Below, piece by piece: positions 33,246-46,169 of a stretch of DNA of 64,000 bases. A program made the position numbers and the translations under genes. How positions within the stretch are numbered: position 1 is the stretch's first letter; each line of letters begins with the position of its first letter. The notes beneath the pieces were generated by a model. The model was not told the DNA's origin. It did no database searches and saw nothing but the letters and a program-made list of their open reading frames with translations. The stretch lies in the NCBI GenBank assembly GCA_950295325.1, contig OX485803.1:35231554-35295553 (forward strand). Reading direction: 5' to 3'. This stretch comes from Polytrichum commune (lineage: Eukaryota > Streptophyta > Polytrichopsida > Polytrichales > Polytrichaceae).

Positions 33246-34894
33246 TGACTATCGGAATTTCAAAAAACCATGTGAGATTAAATAAAATAGGATCAATTTT
33301 ATTCGTTAAGGGTAAATTTTATAATTTCATTAGATCTACCATAGCATTGGAAATATGTCCCCTACTATCGAGGTCCCCTTCAACCCTCAGCCTTAGACGG
33401 TGTAACCCACTGCTGACCGGTTTACACAAACATTACCCCTACCCAAATTAGCTTGCTCTAAGTTTATATTCTTGAAGGTGGTCCGATGTACACTACTCTA
33501 GTGCTCAACATGAGGTTATGTTTTAGTGAATCTCTTTAAGGAGAAGATGCCTTAGGATTTCAAGTTTATGTTCCCCTAAATCATAATGTCGAGGTTAAGT
33601 GTCTTTAAAGGAAGATCATTCCTATACCTATACAATATCTTTCATGGTTTGCATGACTTCAAATCCTATTCATCAATCTAGTTTCAACACATCGGGATCC
33701 TTGCCTAAGTTTCTATTACGAGGCAAGCATACTCCCTCACTAATTCCAAGCTACCTAGTTTAGATAATTCCCTTGATGGCATGGAATCCCTATTTACTCC
33801 ATTATTCATAAGTGCATATCACTCCGATTGTCATTCAAAGGTGCTTGATTAATAATCACCCACGTTCCTAAGGGGCATTCCAATTCTTGGTCATTATTTG
33901 CCTAAATTCCCAAGTGTCCCCCTAAGTCTACATGTGGGGTAGGATAGGAGATTTGATGGCAAGATGGCGGCTTAGCCCACTTTAGATCATCTCTTCTTGC
34001 TTGCCTAGCATTCGATAGCTTAGGTACCCATCGAATAGATTTCCCCTATCAATTACCTCAAATCCGAGGTTACTTTGAGGAAGGTAATTACAGTCTTTTC
34101 AACCTAGGTGTCCACTTCGATTGGCGGCCTCTCGTGTCAATCTTCCACGTATGCCTTGCCCATGTGGTTTGTTGCTAGCCACTTGGCCACTCCTCTTTCC
34201 CTACCTCAACTTTTTTTTTTTTTTTTGTATAATTTTGGTGTATGTCGTAATTATCCAAAGCTTTATATGTCAACCTCAATGTTGGCCTCTTTCAAGGCTC
34301 CAATGAATGTGCATGCGAGCACCTCTCTCCCTTAATTCACTTATCGGCCACGAAGCAATTTTACCAATTCCATAAGTCATAGGTGACCCTAAGGCCGCAT
34401 GTATTTTCTTTAATTTGCTTGTTTCCTGAATGCTCGATTGCCTCACGACTCAAGCTAATTCTCTAACATTCAAATTAGTTTGCACCACGGGTGCCTCACG
34501 TCTCAACTTAGTCCGAGGCTCGGACACTCATGTAAGATTTTCGGAATGAAATGAAGTGTATTACGGCCCTCAACTTGGCCTCTTATATAGTCTTCCACAT
34601 CTATGTTTTTGTAAGATTTTAATAAATGTCAGATGCGGCTAAAATTAGCATTGTTTCTAAATATAATCTGAATTAAAAGTTCAAATTCTATTTTTCTAAA
34701 TCTACATTGCTCTTAATGTCCTTCCTACTTACATATCTTTTCATATCACCTAGTTGGATTCTCATCCATCCTAATTTCATTAATCACATGCTCCTGTAAA
34801 CGGGTATATGCCCGTGCCTCTTCACTTCCCGGACTGGTCCTGTTTCCATTCGCCTTCAACCGTCCTCCTTGGCCCTGTGGACTAGGTTCTATTC
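33246..34894. other. Intergenic DNA with a poly-T run
   Basis: A pure T run lies at about 34208-34227. Composition is mixed. The open frames at 34108-34335 overlap the T run and are not credible genes. Confidence 0.35.
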
Positions 34895-35095
34895 TCACCA
34901 GTGCCCGAGCATGAAACCAATTCGTCTTCACTAGTTGCTCGAGCTTGGAACCAGTTCGTCTTCCCTAGTTGCTTGGAGCCTGGGACCAGCCCCCATTCTC
35001 ACTCGTTGCTTGAGGCCCAGACTAGCCCCGTTCTCACCCGCTACCGGAGGCCTCGAGCTAGCCCCGTTCTCACCTGTTGCTCGAAGCCTCGACTC
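34895..35095. repeat. Minisatellite, about 34-37-bp period, five diverged units
   Basis: Units of the form TGCTYGAGSCT-GGACCAG-CCGTTCTCACTCGT repeat with length variation, changing gradually from left to right. The plus-strand proline/serine-rich frames across it are by-products of the repeat. Confidence 0.7.
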
Positions 35096-35686
35096 CGCTC
35101 ACTCCCGCCAGTCTCCCTCAGCACTCTCGCCTTCCTCTGCGTTCTTTGCTGGTGCAATGAGATTATTGGTGCCTCTACACCTACATGATTATATGTAAAA
35201 TAGGGTGGTGGATAATTCCTCCATTTCATATTTCAGTAAAAAAGAAAAGAAAAGAAAGGTCATAGATATAGAATCCCCTTAAAAATGTGTAGTAGGATCA
35301 ATAAAATAATTATGGGTTTGACTATTTGTATGAAGAAGTGTGTAGTTTCTGTCCAAATTTGAATCAAGCGCATTAGTATGGAGGGAAATATCGTGGGATT
35401 TTTTTGGGGGAAAGAATGTGTTGGCGCTCCTCAACGGCCGTTGGGTTTTGCAATGGTGCTGAACATGTGGGACCTTGCTAAATGCTTAGAACCTGATAGC
35501 CTCCACCGCCACCCTCAACCGCTTCGTACGATCGGATTTGGTTTTGTCACAACCTCAATCTTCAATCGCCAATGTCAAGTTTTTTCTGAGCATTTTCTAA
35601 GGTTACTTTCATGCAAATTGATGGTGCACAGTGGCCACTTCTTTTGCAATGATTTTAGTGTGTATTTGGCTTAGGGTTTAGCTTCC
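35096..35686. other. Intergenic DNA, unrecognised open frame
   Basis: A forward frame of 98 codons at 35378-35674 has no known motif and lies upstream of the interrupted ORF at 35687-36187. Confidence 0.25.
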
Positions 35687-36187
35687 ATGGATTGTCTCTT
35701 CTTTGTTGGTTTTGTGATTATGAGTTATTTTTGGGGTTTTGGGTATGGTCTTATAAGGTCTAATTTAGGGTTACAATTTTGCTTACGAATGAAGAAGATC
35801 AAGGTGTGTACACTCACTAATGAAGAAGCATCTTCAAAGTGCATTAGAACTATGAAGGGAGAGGGTGGAGAATCCTTAGCTGACCTAAGAGCGCGTTTAG
35901 AAGAAGAAAACATTTCTAAAGTTTAAATTCCAGTATTGGCGGATGAGTGTTATAGAGTGGCAACCGGTTTTGAATTCCTTAATGATCTTGAAAATAAGGT
36001 TTTCATGATTTCTACCCTCTACGAGGAGGTTGAAAATTTGGCTCCTAATCAACAATGCCTTGGAAGTGAGTACCATTTCATAGACACAATTTATAATAAT
36101 GAAGTTGAGGACATGGTGCCACAACCTCCCACTATTGAGATTGGTGAATACAATAAAATCCCTTCAGATCCACCCTCTTGTTCTTGA
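35687..36187 (+). pseudogene. Unrecognised ORF with one in-frame stop (about 167 codons)
   Basis: One forward frame continues through a single TAA at 35924-35926. The first part starts with a hydrophobic stretch of about 25 residues, then has KVCTLTNEEASSKCIR, GEGGESLADLRARLEEEN and, after the stop, VATGFEFLND. Strand-turn-strand-helix order with a LADLRARLEE helix is reminiscent of ubiquitin-like or PB1-like folds, but this is only an impression. The C-terminal part is acidic and ends near a proline/serine tail. It could be an exon or a transposon-encoded protein. No function is claimed. Confidence 0.35.
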
Positions 36188-37389
36188 GTTAGTGGTTCAA
36201 GTAAGGAATATCTGCTATAGTTACAAATTGTGTGAACTAAGGTCATGACAATTTACATTGAGGGAGGATTGAAATTACGCAAAACATTGAAGGATGTAAA
36301 TTTTTGTTACAAAATTTGAATGGCACTATAGTTGAATGTGTTTGTGAACACAATTAAAGTAAATGTTTCTAGGTTTTGTATTTAAATGCAATCTTGTATT
36401 TTTGGAGTAGGTAGTTGTGCAAAATTTCATGTCTTGTTATAATTGATTGTATTTCTTGTTTTGTTCTATCCGTGTTTACAACTTGTCTATACCAACTTGT
36501 ATATTTTGTTATCTCCATGTTTATTGGTAACCCTTTAACCAAGATCCAAGTGCTATTGGTTGTATTTGAATGATACTTGAATGGTTTAGAATTGGTATTA
36601 CTAATTGAAACCAAATGAATGACAATTTGAATGGTATGGAATATTTGTTGCTCACATAATCAGTTTTGCAATGCTATAGTATTCCGTCCACTATTTGGTA
36701 CTTGTACGATTTATTTTAAAAAATTGTGCCAAAAATTAGTCTCTCTGAATAATTACAAATAAATATAGGATGCAAAAAAATACATCAAAGTAGATTTTTA
36801 CCCACAAATAGGGAGGAAAAATAATTGAGAGGTGCATAAATATCCCCCCATTAGATACCCCATTATCGCATGTGATTACGAAATGTAAGGGGGTGTGATT
36901 GCCTTGAGGCTAGTCATCTCACACTAATTGCTTGTTTTCCAATCCCACAAGAAGTGGGTGCAAAGAGAAAAGTATATGTTGAAGACCCACACTTACCTTA
37001 TAAAAGTTACCCAAAAGCAGGTTGTGCTGGGACTTGGATCTCCAAAAAAAAAAATTGCCTTAACAAGCGATCCTATTGGATGTGAGCAAGAAGTTTGAAT
37101 TGAAGGTGTAGATATGCTAGGGACCAAGTTCAAAGTATGTGAAATGAAGTGGCACCTATGTGACACCATTTCTGCGAGAAACTTCCATCCTCTCGACCAA
37201 ATGTTTTTTTAAACTTCAGTTGGTTTAGGAAGCCACAATTTTCAAAGCCATGGGAAGCAATGCTCAATGCTAAACACACTCATGTAGTATCATTTACATA
37301 ATGAGGATCAACTTTATGAATGATTTCAACTTTTTGTCAACTTACATCTTTAATCTATCATCTCCTACACTATCTTGACACTTCTTAAC
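36188..37389. other. Intergenic DNA, nothing firm
   Basis: The words CACTAATTGCTTGTTTTCCA and CAAGAAGTGGGTGCAAAGAG near 36930 match 14830-14875, so an older repeat extends here. No gene is recognised. Confidence 0.35.
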
Positions 37390-37930
37390 ATGAATGGTAG
37401 CTTGTTGAGAATTTCCTGAGAAGGCAAGGTACACTCCTCATTTGCAACATTGGAAAAATATAAAAGCGATACATGTGCAAGATTTATGGCCATTTATGAA
37501 TGGTGGGAGCTACCTATGTTCAAACAGTTGAGCGGAATTGGTCCAATGATGGCTCGTTGGAAAAATCTTGAGAAGGAAAGCATGATAAACTTCTCATTTG
37601 CTTGGTTCAAATAAGATGGGAGCAATATTAATAGCAATGCACATTTGACCTTTTGGGACTCACATTGTTTCAAATGATTGAGCATGATTTGATGGATGCC
37701 AATAGCCTGGTGATAGCTTGTTGAAAAGCTCTTGAGAAGAAGGAAAACACTATAGAACCCACATTTGCTTCATTTGAACAAGATTTACGCACGATGTGAA
37801 CGTTGTAATGGCACTAAACATTTGGGAAATTTCATTGTGTACATGTGGCTTTTACAAAGTGTGATGACCAAAAGCTCAATGGATAGATCTTGAAAGGCTC
37901 TATAATGTAGAATTTTCTTTGATGTGAGTT
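37390..37930. repeat. Degenerate tandem repeat, about 150-165-bp period
   Basis: The anchor GCTTGTTGA.AA...CTTGAGAAG recurs at about 37400, 37552 and 37717, with a weaker match near 37890. The units also share words like CTCATTTGC and CAAATG. They are strongly diverged. The minus-strand frame at 37494-37685 is not preserved between units. Confidence 0.55.
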
Positions 37931-38689
37931 AGGTCTCTACTGAAAGTCTTGTTCCAAATATGTGCTAAGTCTTGGGTGGTGCTTTGGATCAAGAAATTGA
38001 CATGAAATTGGTTATAAAGTTCAGGAAGCCAAAACTCTTATGGGATTAAGAAACTTCATAATTTAGAAGCTTGGTTTGGACCCAAAGCATTTACAATAGG
38101 ATCACATTATCCCAAATTCATAGGTGACAAGTTGCCGTTGATTATCATAATTTAGTGGCCACTCCTTGGGTGGCAACTCTTGTATTTATAAACACATATT
38201 TTTAGCAACTTATTACACATTTTACTACATATGGATTGTATTTATTTTAAGGAAATTCTTTGTAGACCTTTCATAGAAGAGTCCAAAAACATCTCTCTAT
38301 AAGAAAATTGGATCAATCTCTTAGGGGTCATATTGCTTTATAATTAACATAGAATATGTATCTTAGAGTAAACTAATTGACTAATATTAAAATTTTATGA
38401 AAATTCTAACTTTATTTGGTAACTAAGTACTTTTATTTGATGCACAAAATCTGCACTTTAGCACCCCCTTGGTGACATTCTAGTTTGCTCAAAAAGTAGT
38501 CAACATTGTAGAAATATCAAGGTCATTTTTTAATAAAACCGGGGATTGCAAATCATCATCCATCACATCGCATCACATGAGGGTGGACCCAACGATGTTA
38601 CGTTAATAGGGGGTACGTCCGACAATTTACCGAGGGGTACATTGTCACAGGCGACCTTTGGTTAATTGTCTGGTCAAGGAAGCACAGTC
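37931..38689. other. Intergenic DNA, nothing recognised
   Basis: No supported features, apart from a GGGGGTACGTCCGACAATTT stretch near 38610 that resembles no other part of the window strongly. Confidence 0.35.
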
Positions 38690-39272
38690 AACTACACAAC
38701 TCCATTATCCTGCATAGGTTTAGGTGAAAGTGATTCAAATCTATATGCTAAGTTTGACTTCTATGAGGAAAAAATCATAAACAAATAAAAAACATATCAA
38801 TCCACATAGTCAAGAAATTTATGTTGACACAATGTCTTTTTGAGAAAAGTCTAAATATTTTAGAACACAATGCAAGTGGTATGCATGTAGGTCATATTGA
38901 ACAAGTAATTGTCTAATATTTGTTTAAAATATGATAAAATTATATTAAATTGATGTGTTCTCACAAGAATTTGTAATGATGCCCTCAATTTTATAAAAGA
39001 ATTTAAGGAATATGAAAAAATCCAACTTTAAAATATTTAAGGTCATGAAATCTACATCCAAAAACCATTTGCTTTTGAGCATCACTTTTAATGATAAGTT
39101 TTGAAGCATCTTGATATCCTATGTTTTGGTACCTAACACAACAATAGAGGGTGCCATAAAAAAAATCCAATTTAATGTACATATTGCTACTACTTTTAGG
39201 TGTTTGACCAAAAAACTTATGGTTTTAGTATACCAAAGCACTTTTTCTATGTAGTTCGCCATGCTTGCTCCC
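38690..39272 (-). mobile_element. Element family M2, worn copy
   Basis: It aligns with 40771-41362 in the same orientation, sharing AGAAATTTATGTTGACA, TTTAGAACACA.TGCAAGTGGT and TTTGCTTTTGAGCATCACTTTTAATGAT. The right end GCCATGCTTGC corresponds to the family terminus CCGTGCTTGC. The left end is eroded, so both limits are approximate. Confidence 0.65.
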
Positions 39273-40770
39273 TTAAGTGTTATTTTGCAATTGCTATAGT
39301 ATTCAATTGCAAATAAATATATAAGTAATAAATATAAATTCTCCAAAATTTCTCAATTTGTAGATCTTATTGGGTGATCTTCATTTCCTAGTCTAGATTT
39401 TTTTCAAATTGGATTTTTTATTTTGGTTAGCAATTGGCTAACTGGTTGACTGCTACTAGTAATCAAATTCAATGAAAACCACAAATATTTTAAAGATTCT
39501 ATACCAATTATGTCTTGTAGCCAACAAGATCTAACAGTTCCAATAAAAATGCATTTTTTTTTCTTCTAATTTTTCTTTTAAAATTTGTTGCTAGCAACGA
39601 TTGACTAGAGTAGTTGACCTACAAAGTAAAAATTTTGTACCATAATCAATACTATAAGAAATAGATATTTCCAGGTAAGTGGGTGTCACATCCATTTGCA
39701 CATCCTTGAAGGCAAATGTATGGAGATTTTATTTTCATTTATTTTGTATTTAAATGAGAAAGCCCAACCTCAAATGAATTTTAATGCCAAGAACATCTAC
39801 ATATAGTATGTGAGCTGCGTCAACAGGTGGCCACTCAAGTCTAAAACTTGGGTCCATTTTGGACTTAAAACTTCTAAGTTGGATTTGGATCCAAATGCAA
39901 ACTCACCCTTAGTAGTTATGCAAAGAAATATTCAGTGGTTCCCTAAAAATATTTAATTAACCCTTAATATTGTATTTTCTTTTCATGCCTTCCAAATTAG
40001 TTGCAACAGATCTCAACCTTTTTAACTCCACCCTCCCTTATTGCCATTGATTCTTGCACGTCACTAAAACCATGAAGGTCATGAGCCCGCATATGCAACT
40101 CCTGTATTATATGGCCTTGATTATAATCACTCATGATGCGTTTTAGTTCAATCTCTAGTGATATAAATTTTTTTTAATGTAAGAAACTTTTTTAGCCCTT
40201 CTAACAAGGAATCCAAAATTGTAATTATATTTAAGAAATGAATATTCCTTGAAGCATACAATTGCATTCAAAACCTAACTATATGAGTTTTTTAATACAT
40301 AGGCCAAACTACTCAATTTGTTGGGCTTTTTAATGAAATTTTAATATATTTTTATTATGAATTAAACATTTCGAATGACATTTTATTTTTATTGGAGGAA
40401 AATACTTGTGTGGATCTTTTAAAATTATACATATGCATAGATTTTTAAAATAGGTGTTTTAATTCTTTATATACGCTATGGAGTTTTAAAAAAAAAAAAT
40501 ATTCAACCCAAATTTTTCTACATCACAATTTATTTAATTTATTCTCCATCCAACTTTTTGGTCCTTTTTTGTATAATTTGATTTTTTTTTTACAAAAGCC
40601 ATCCTCTAAGTCGTTTTAATGTCGATGCCCCCTACGAATAATATGGGAGTTGCGTACTCATGGTCTTAAGGGGATGGAGAGGAATATTTCCTCACAAAAT
40701 CTATGACTTTAAATTTAGAAAGCGGATTTCCTACCCCTCAAGCTATGATACATAAACAAAATTTCATGAG
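39273..40770. other. AT-rich intergenic DNA
   Basis: Very AT-rich with A and T runs near 39550, 40488 and 40581. No genes or element termini are recognised. Confidence 0.4.
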
Positions 40771-41362
40771 AGGGTGCAAGCACAATCAAGTGGATAACTT
40801 TTGAACCCTACCTAGGGTTTACTTGAAAGTGATTCAAAATTGTATACTAACTTTGACTTTGTAAAAAATCATAAACAATTAAGAAACACATTGATCCACA
40901 AAGCCAAGAAATTTATGTTGACAAAGTTCTTTAAAAGAAAAGTCTACATATTTTAGAACACAGTGCAAGTGGTGTGCAAGTAGGTGATATTAAACAAGTG
41001 TTTGTCTAAAATTTGTTTAAGCTATGATAAAATTACATTAAATTGAATTTTTCCTATGGAATTTGGCAATGAATTCAAGGAATATGAAAAAATCCAACTT
41101 TAAAATTTTTAAGGTCATGAACTTTATGTCCAAAACCAAATTTGGCCGTTTGCTTTTGAGCATCACTTTTAATGATAGGTTTTGAAGATCTCATCTTAAT
41201 ATTCTATGTTTGAGTATTTAACACAACAATAGAGGTCGCCATAAAAAAAAATCCCAATAGAAACAACACTTTTTGCAACTACTTCTAGGCGTTTGACCAA
41301 AATAATTGTGATTTTAATATACCAGAACAATTTTTTGGTACACTTGACCGTGCTTGCACTTC
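40771..41362 (-). mobile_element. Element family M2, near-complete copy
   Basis: The left end AGGGTGCAAGCACAATCAAG and the right end CTTGACCGTGCTTGCACTT are inverted repeats. The interior matches 38690-39272 directly and 50376-50991 in reverse. The target duplication is unclear, so the superfamily is open. No coding frame is conserved between copies. Confidence 0.75.
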
Positions 41363-42011
41363 TTGACCAAAAATCATCACCTAACAAGCTACTGAGCACC
41401 CTCATTCCTCCAATGATATTTTAAAAGGACATTCACTCTATCCTTGCTATCAAATTGTTCCATTACCAAACCTCCCCATCCTCCGCTAAAGATAGTCTAC
41501 CACCATACTGTTCTTTTTATTGTTTGACAGGTGCAGAACTCTACAAATTTGAGCTTCTCATTTTCTACTCTTTCAAATTCAAGTCTCACTAACAAGTATT
41601 GCTCAATGCTTAAGTTGTGAGGAGGTCAAAGTAATACAACCATATCCTTTGCACCTAAGATGACTGCAAGTGTTCAACTTTGACTTCAACCAGAACCTTC
41701 TAACATTGGGTGTCAAAACCAAATTGTATCATTTTTTCCTCTTTTGGTGAGCCTACGTACATTTTCACATTACACAAGATTCTTTTAGGATTGTCTCTTT
41801 CTCATTCAAATATTTGACTCATCAACCGTAATCCTCTGTCCAATTGGGTCTTTTGGCTGCCATTGCACTCTCAGAATGCGTGAGCATCCCTTTAAGTTAG
41901 ACATGCAGAGGTAAGTGAACTTCAAATTTATCCACTATTATATGTTTCTAATTTCTCCTTCCTTTTATGAATATGAATATGTTTATATTTAGGACTATCA
42001 TGTGGCATGAA
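41363..42011. other. Intergenic DNA, nothing recognised
   Basis: No supported feature; GGCATGAA at 42004-42011 is the left target duplication of the next MITE. Confidence 0.4.
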
Positions 42012-42232
42012 CCTACAAACAAGGAGATCCAGCCGCTAGTTACGAATAGGCTAGTTGAGTTTGAGAAATCACTGGTTCAAGTTCAAGACTTTAGGCAAAC
42101 TGATCATTTTAGATGAACGTATACAGCATATCTTGAATTAAGAAAGGAAAATCGTAAGATATCGACATGCCACCGGTTGGGCTTGAAAACACTTGGGATT
42201 CGACCAATTTGCCCGAAATCTCCCTGGACACT
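42012..42232 (+). mobile_element. hAT MITE family M1, variant with altered 5' end (221 bp)
   Basis: The body matches M1 (TTGAGTTTGAGAAATCACTG, TCGACATGCCACCGGTTGG). The flanks GGCATGAA (42004-42011) and GGCATGAC (42233-42240) match at 7 of 8. The 5' end CCTACAAACAAGGAGATCC differs from the usual CRATGAYCGGG start and is shared only with the copy at 51836, so the two form a sub-family. Confidence 0.75.
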
Positions 42233-44148
42233 GGCATGACCTGATGTCAATGTGGCAGATGCTTTGACGGGATGTTGACAAGGTACACAGATTCTCCCGA
42301 ATTGTTCACTAACTTCTGCAAATTTTCTTGTTGTAAGTTCTTCTTAAGATCAGCTTGACTTTCAAAGATTGAATTGTGCACCAAAGATATGAAGTAAGTA
42401 GGTACTAAAAGATCTCAGCAAAATGCTTTTGCTCCAGATTAACAATAAGGTTCTTGACATAGATAGCTCAAGGTATGTCGCCCTATTGTGGGCACTTCCA
42501 ATTCCACATACAATGTCAGCCGTTGAATCAGATTCGGAATTGTCTCATCTTCTTTGCAATTGCAACTCACGATGGTTGTCAATTCAAAGTTGCAAAATCA
42601 GATTTGCGATGCAAAGTTTGTAGTGGTCAAAGTGAGATTTTTAAAAAATAAAATAAAATAAATAAAAAAATAAAAATCTCTTTAAACCATGACATAAACC
42701 CTCCCAATTGGGTTAACTATTGACCCTAGATTGGTGTCTATGTATTGAGCACAAAGTTCATTCTCATTTTAACACATGCTTCTTTAACGTTTGTTCTTAA
42801 CAACAAGCCTTGCCATGTATCACTCGAATATAGGTGCCTGATTAAGAAAGCAACCACACAAGGCCCACACGTAGTACTATAAATGGTTTCAAGTTGCCTC
42901 ACACTGCTATACGTTGCAATATTCACAGCAATACTACAGTCCATGGTTTTTCAGGCCATGATATTTTCTCACTGAATCGAAGAATCAGATAAAACTGAAC
43001 CAGAGTGAGCACTGTAGGGAAAATTCTGAAATCTGAAAGCGGTGACGCCGCAACCTATGAAGGTTCTCCTCATTTGGAACGAGGATTATATTTCATAAAG
43101 CTTTGTCTAGGAATTGGTGTCCAGACACACGTGCTCCAAAGTTGAAGGTCAAGGATGACTGCTTCACGACATGAAGTTTGTTGTTTTTTAATGACCTTCA
43201 GTGCACAATTTATCAGGTTACAGGTGTCCAAGTATTTCAACTTGGTGCAGACAGAGTGACTTAACATAGATGAGACCTACATAGATCTTTAACAGACTTC
43301 CAATCCAGACGATTTCATTGGTTGATATAAACATTATATTAACTCAAATTACAATACTCCCTGGTTCTTACTGAAAGCACGTCATCCTGTCATCCGTTGT
43401 CAGAAAGATGATCTCCTATTTTGCAGTGTTGTGCTAATCCAAGTATGTTGACAAAATGACATGCGTGATTACATAGGGATGCCGCCATTCATTTGAATTA
43501 TTCCTTCAATTTTGTGGATCTCCTTACTCACAACTAGCAATGGGCAGAACCAGTCAAACACACCAACAAACCACAATACTAGGTTTTAACTCGATTTTGT
43601 ACCTATGTCGTGTTTTGGACTCCATGTATTCTCTGGCTTTGGATCTGTGCTTCAGTGAGGTTTCAATAAATGTCAATGCTCAGTTACCTTGTGTTCGTTC
43701 CTCCTACTACAAACATCTTGGCAATCCGATGCATCTCTAATAGAAATGTATTGATGGCATCACACTCGCTTTTCAACTGACATGGGATTAAAAATAATAA
43801 TGTCCAGCATTCCGAGTTGAATGGGACATGCTAAATTAAGAAATCCAGACTGGAGATCAATTCATTGGCAAGCATAAACCATGGGCTGGTTGAGCTTTGC
43901 AGTCAAAAAGTGAAACTTGAAGCTTGTGCAAGCAGGCGTGTGCTATGGGACTCGTATACTAGTAGTGTGGTGACACAATTTCAGATACAGAAAACAATTG
44001 GTCCAGAGCTTCTTTTCCAGTCACAATGACAAGGATTCTATAAGTAGCCAGTCTACATTAAATTGATAGGTTGTGAGTTTATGTGCTGTGTGGATGTAGT
44101 AATTTGGAAGGAAAGGGCCTGCCAATGCCACAGAAACTGTTACTTGTT
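42233..44148. other. Mixed DNA with a repeat R1 copy
   Basis: Repeat R1 spans about 42720-42870. The stretch 42460-42560 (CCCTATTGTGGGCACTTCC) matches about 54537-54600, so the repeat unit may start there. The remainder (42900-44148) is more balanced in composition and may contain host gene debris, but no domain is recognised. Confidence 0.35.
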
Positions 44149-44156
44149 GCACTGCT

Positions 44157-44382
44157 CAATGATCGGGCAGAACCGGCAGTTAGTTACAAGTGAAACAGTT
44201 GAGTTTGAGAAATAACCAGTTAAAGTTCAAGACTGCAGGAAAATTACTGATCATTTTAGAGGAATTTATAGAATATACCCCAACTTAATAAAGGAAAACC
44301 GGAGGATGTCAACATGTAACCGGTTGGACTTGCAAACACTAGGATCTCAACTGATTATGCCCAAAAATCTTCCCGATCACTG
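44157..44382 (+). mobile_element. hAT MITE family M1, reference copy (226 bp)
   Basis: The ends are CAATGATCGGGCAGAACC and TCTTCCCGATCACTG. The octamer GCACTGCT is identical on both sides (44149-44156 and 44383-44390). This is the cleanest copy and defines the family boundaries. There is no coding capacity. Confidence 0.95.
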
Positions 44383-44390
44383 GCACTGCT

Positions 44391-45905
44391 AGAACTTTCT
44401 TCTGTAACAGCAATTCAAATGACTTCTTATACATGCCATCACTACGGGAATCCAGTGGATATAATGTCACATTCGTTTGTCAAGTTTGTGATATTCTTAG
44501 TTTCCACTGAGAGAAAGTGTCATGTTTGTGACATTACTGTGCTCAATAAGTTGACATTAACGCAGTCAAACCGCATTAAAGTGCATTCAAAGGAGACAAC
44601 GCATGAGCATTGAGCATCTACGTTCAAACTTTGAACTTCAAAGCTCTTCTTTTCTGAACTCTTTGACCCAACTTCTGCCAGAAAACCTGCTAAGATTGGG
44701 TTTGTAGATTCTTCCCAGGCAACTGCTGGCCATCCATATATCCTCCTCAACGTGAAAGCTCTCAGATGAACACCTCATAGCAACACGCAACCTTGTTGAT
44801 TAAAGGGACACATGGACAGACAACAAAACAAAAACCAAATGGACTACATTGATGGGTTGATTGGTCTTGGTGAATTCCATGCAACTGTTAGTGATGGGAA
44901 AGTAAGTCAAGCTTTGGAACAAATGAAGGCCCAGTCACACACACCAAGGTAAAATATTGTTTTGGACCCTTCCATGTGCCTAAACTGGTGGATATTCAAT
45001 TCCTCCAATTTTAAGATTTGAATAGACTTGAAAATTATAGAATCCTTCAAGTTCAAGTTCGCGCTTGAACTTGACCAACCAACCTTGACACCAATGTCAC
45101 ACCATCCTCAACATAACATTCTTCAACCACATAATCTTTCACCCTACTCTATTTTAGATCAATTAGATGTCTCACAGTTTCCTAACTTTCCTCCCGACTA
45201 TTTGATTTGTCCTCCAAGGAACGAGATTGTCTCATAACACTATATGGGGTAATTTGAGACTTTTCATTATCTCAAATTAATATATGAATGACAACAATAT
45301 GAAGTCGCCCTAAACATAGGCTATGGTATATTGGCAAGAAATATATTATTAGCCCAATCCCAAAGTACATGGTTGGCCAATATAAGTAGTTTGAGTAGTC
45401 TGAGCACTTGAAACCTACCTCATCAATAAGATCAAAGGAATGTATATGGAATAAACCCAATTATCCCTTCAGCCTACAAAACACCACTATAATAAATGCA
45501 ATTTAATTCCAACATAAGAATTTTGTCTTAATTTTTTTTTAAATATATTTATTGGATATTATATATGGATATTCATGCAAACCCAAACATGATAGGATTC
45601 CAAAGTAACCCAATATCTAGCCCAATCATATTGAACCCACAATGCACATAGACTTACTAGTATAATATTTGATAGACTTATTCTACAATAACATGAAAAT
45701 GATAATATAATATTTGATCAAGTACAGAAATGTTGAATATTTTTGGTGGTTGTTCACAACCAAACAACTCAAATTCTACCAAGTTCTCATTGGCTTGATT
45801 CACCTGCGAGGCGAGCAAGGTTGTATGTTGCAAATGTTATGTATTTTTCAGGGATGGATAATGACCCACTATGATTCTTCCATGATTTCTTCCATGCTAA
45901 GAAAT
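44391..45905. other. Intergenic DNA with a small shared repeat
   Basis: The stretch 44455-44600 (ATAATGTCACATTCGTTTGTCAA..., GTGCTCAATAAGTTGACAT) matches 54630-54750, a further old repeat next to R1 copies. No gene is recognised; a 69-codon frame at 45028-45237 has no motif. Confidence 0.4.
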
Positions 45906-46169
45906 GGCCTTATCAACTAAAATGAGCCAATTGGGCCATTATGAGGCAATCTGTACCGTGACTACCGTCATAATTGATAAGATCTTCCATATTACAATTG
46001 ATTATTTGTATGGTTTTATAAACATGTGTGGGTGTATTGGAATGGTTGAGTTGTATTTTAAGAACCCTCAACGGGTATTCTCTTGTACCAACTAGCAATC
46101 ATTACGTTCCCATCACATTCCCTACATTAAATTGAGTGGACCAATTGGCTCATTTTAGTTGATAAGGCC
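45906..46169. mobile_element. MITE with perfect 29-bp inverted ends (264 bp)
   Basis: The left end 45906-45934 (beginning GGCCTTATCAACTAAAATG) is the exact reverse complement of 46141-46169. AT lies directly outside both ends, so a 2-bp duplication is possible but not proven. It is a single copy in the window. Perfect ends suggest a young insertion. Confidence 0.8.

Noticed and set aside
34901-35198. Proline/serine-rich proteins in two overlapping frames
   Set aside because: Both frames are open because of the 34-37-bp minisatellite; neither has a known motif.
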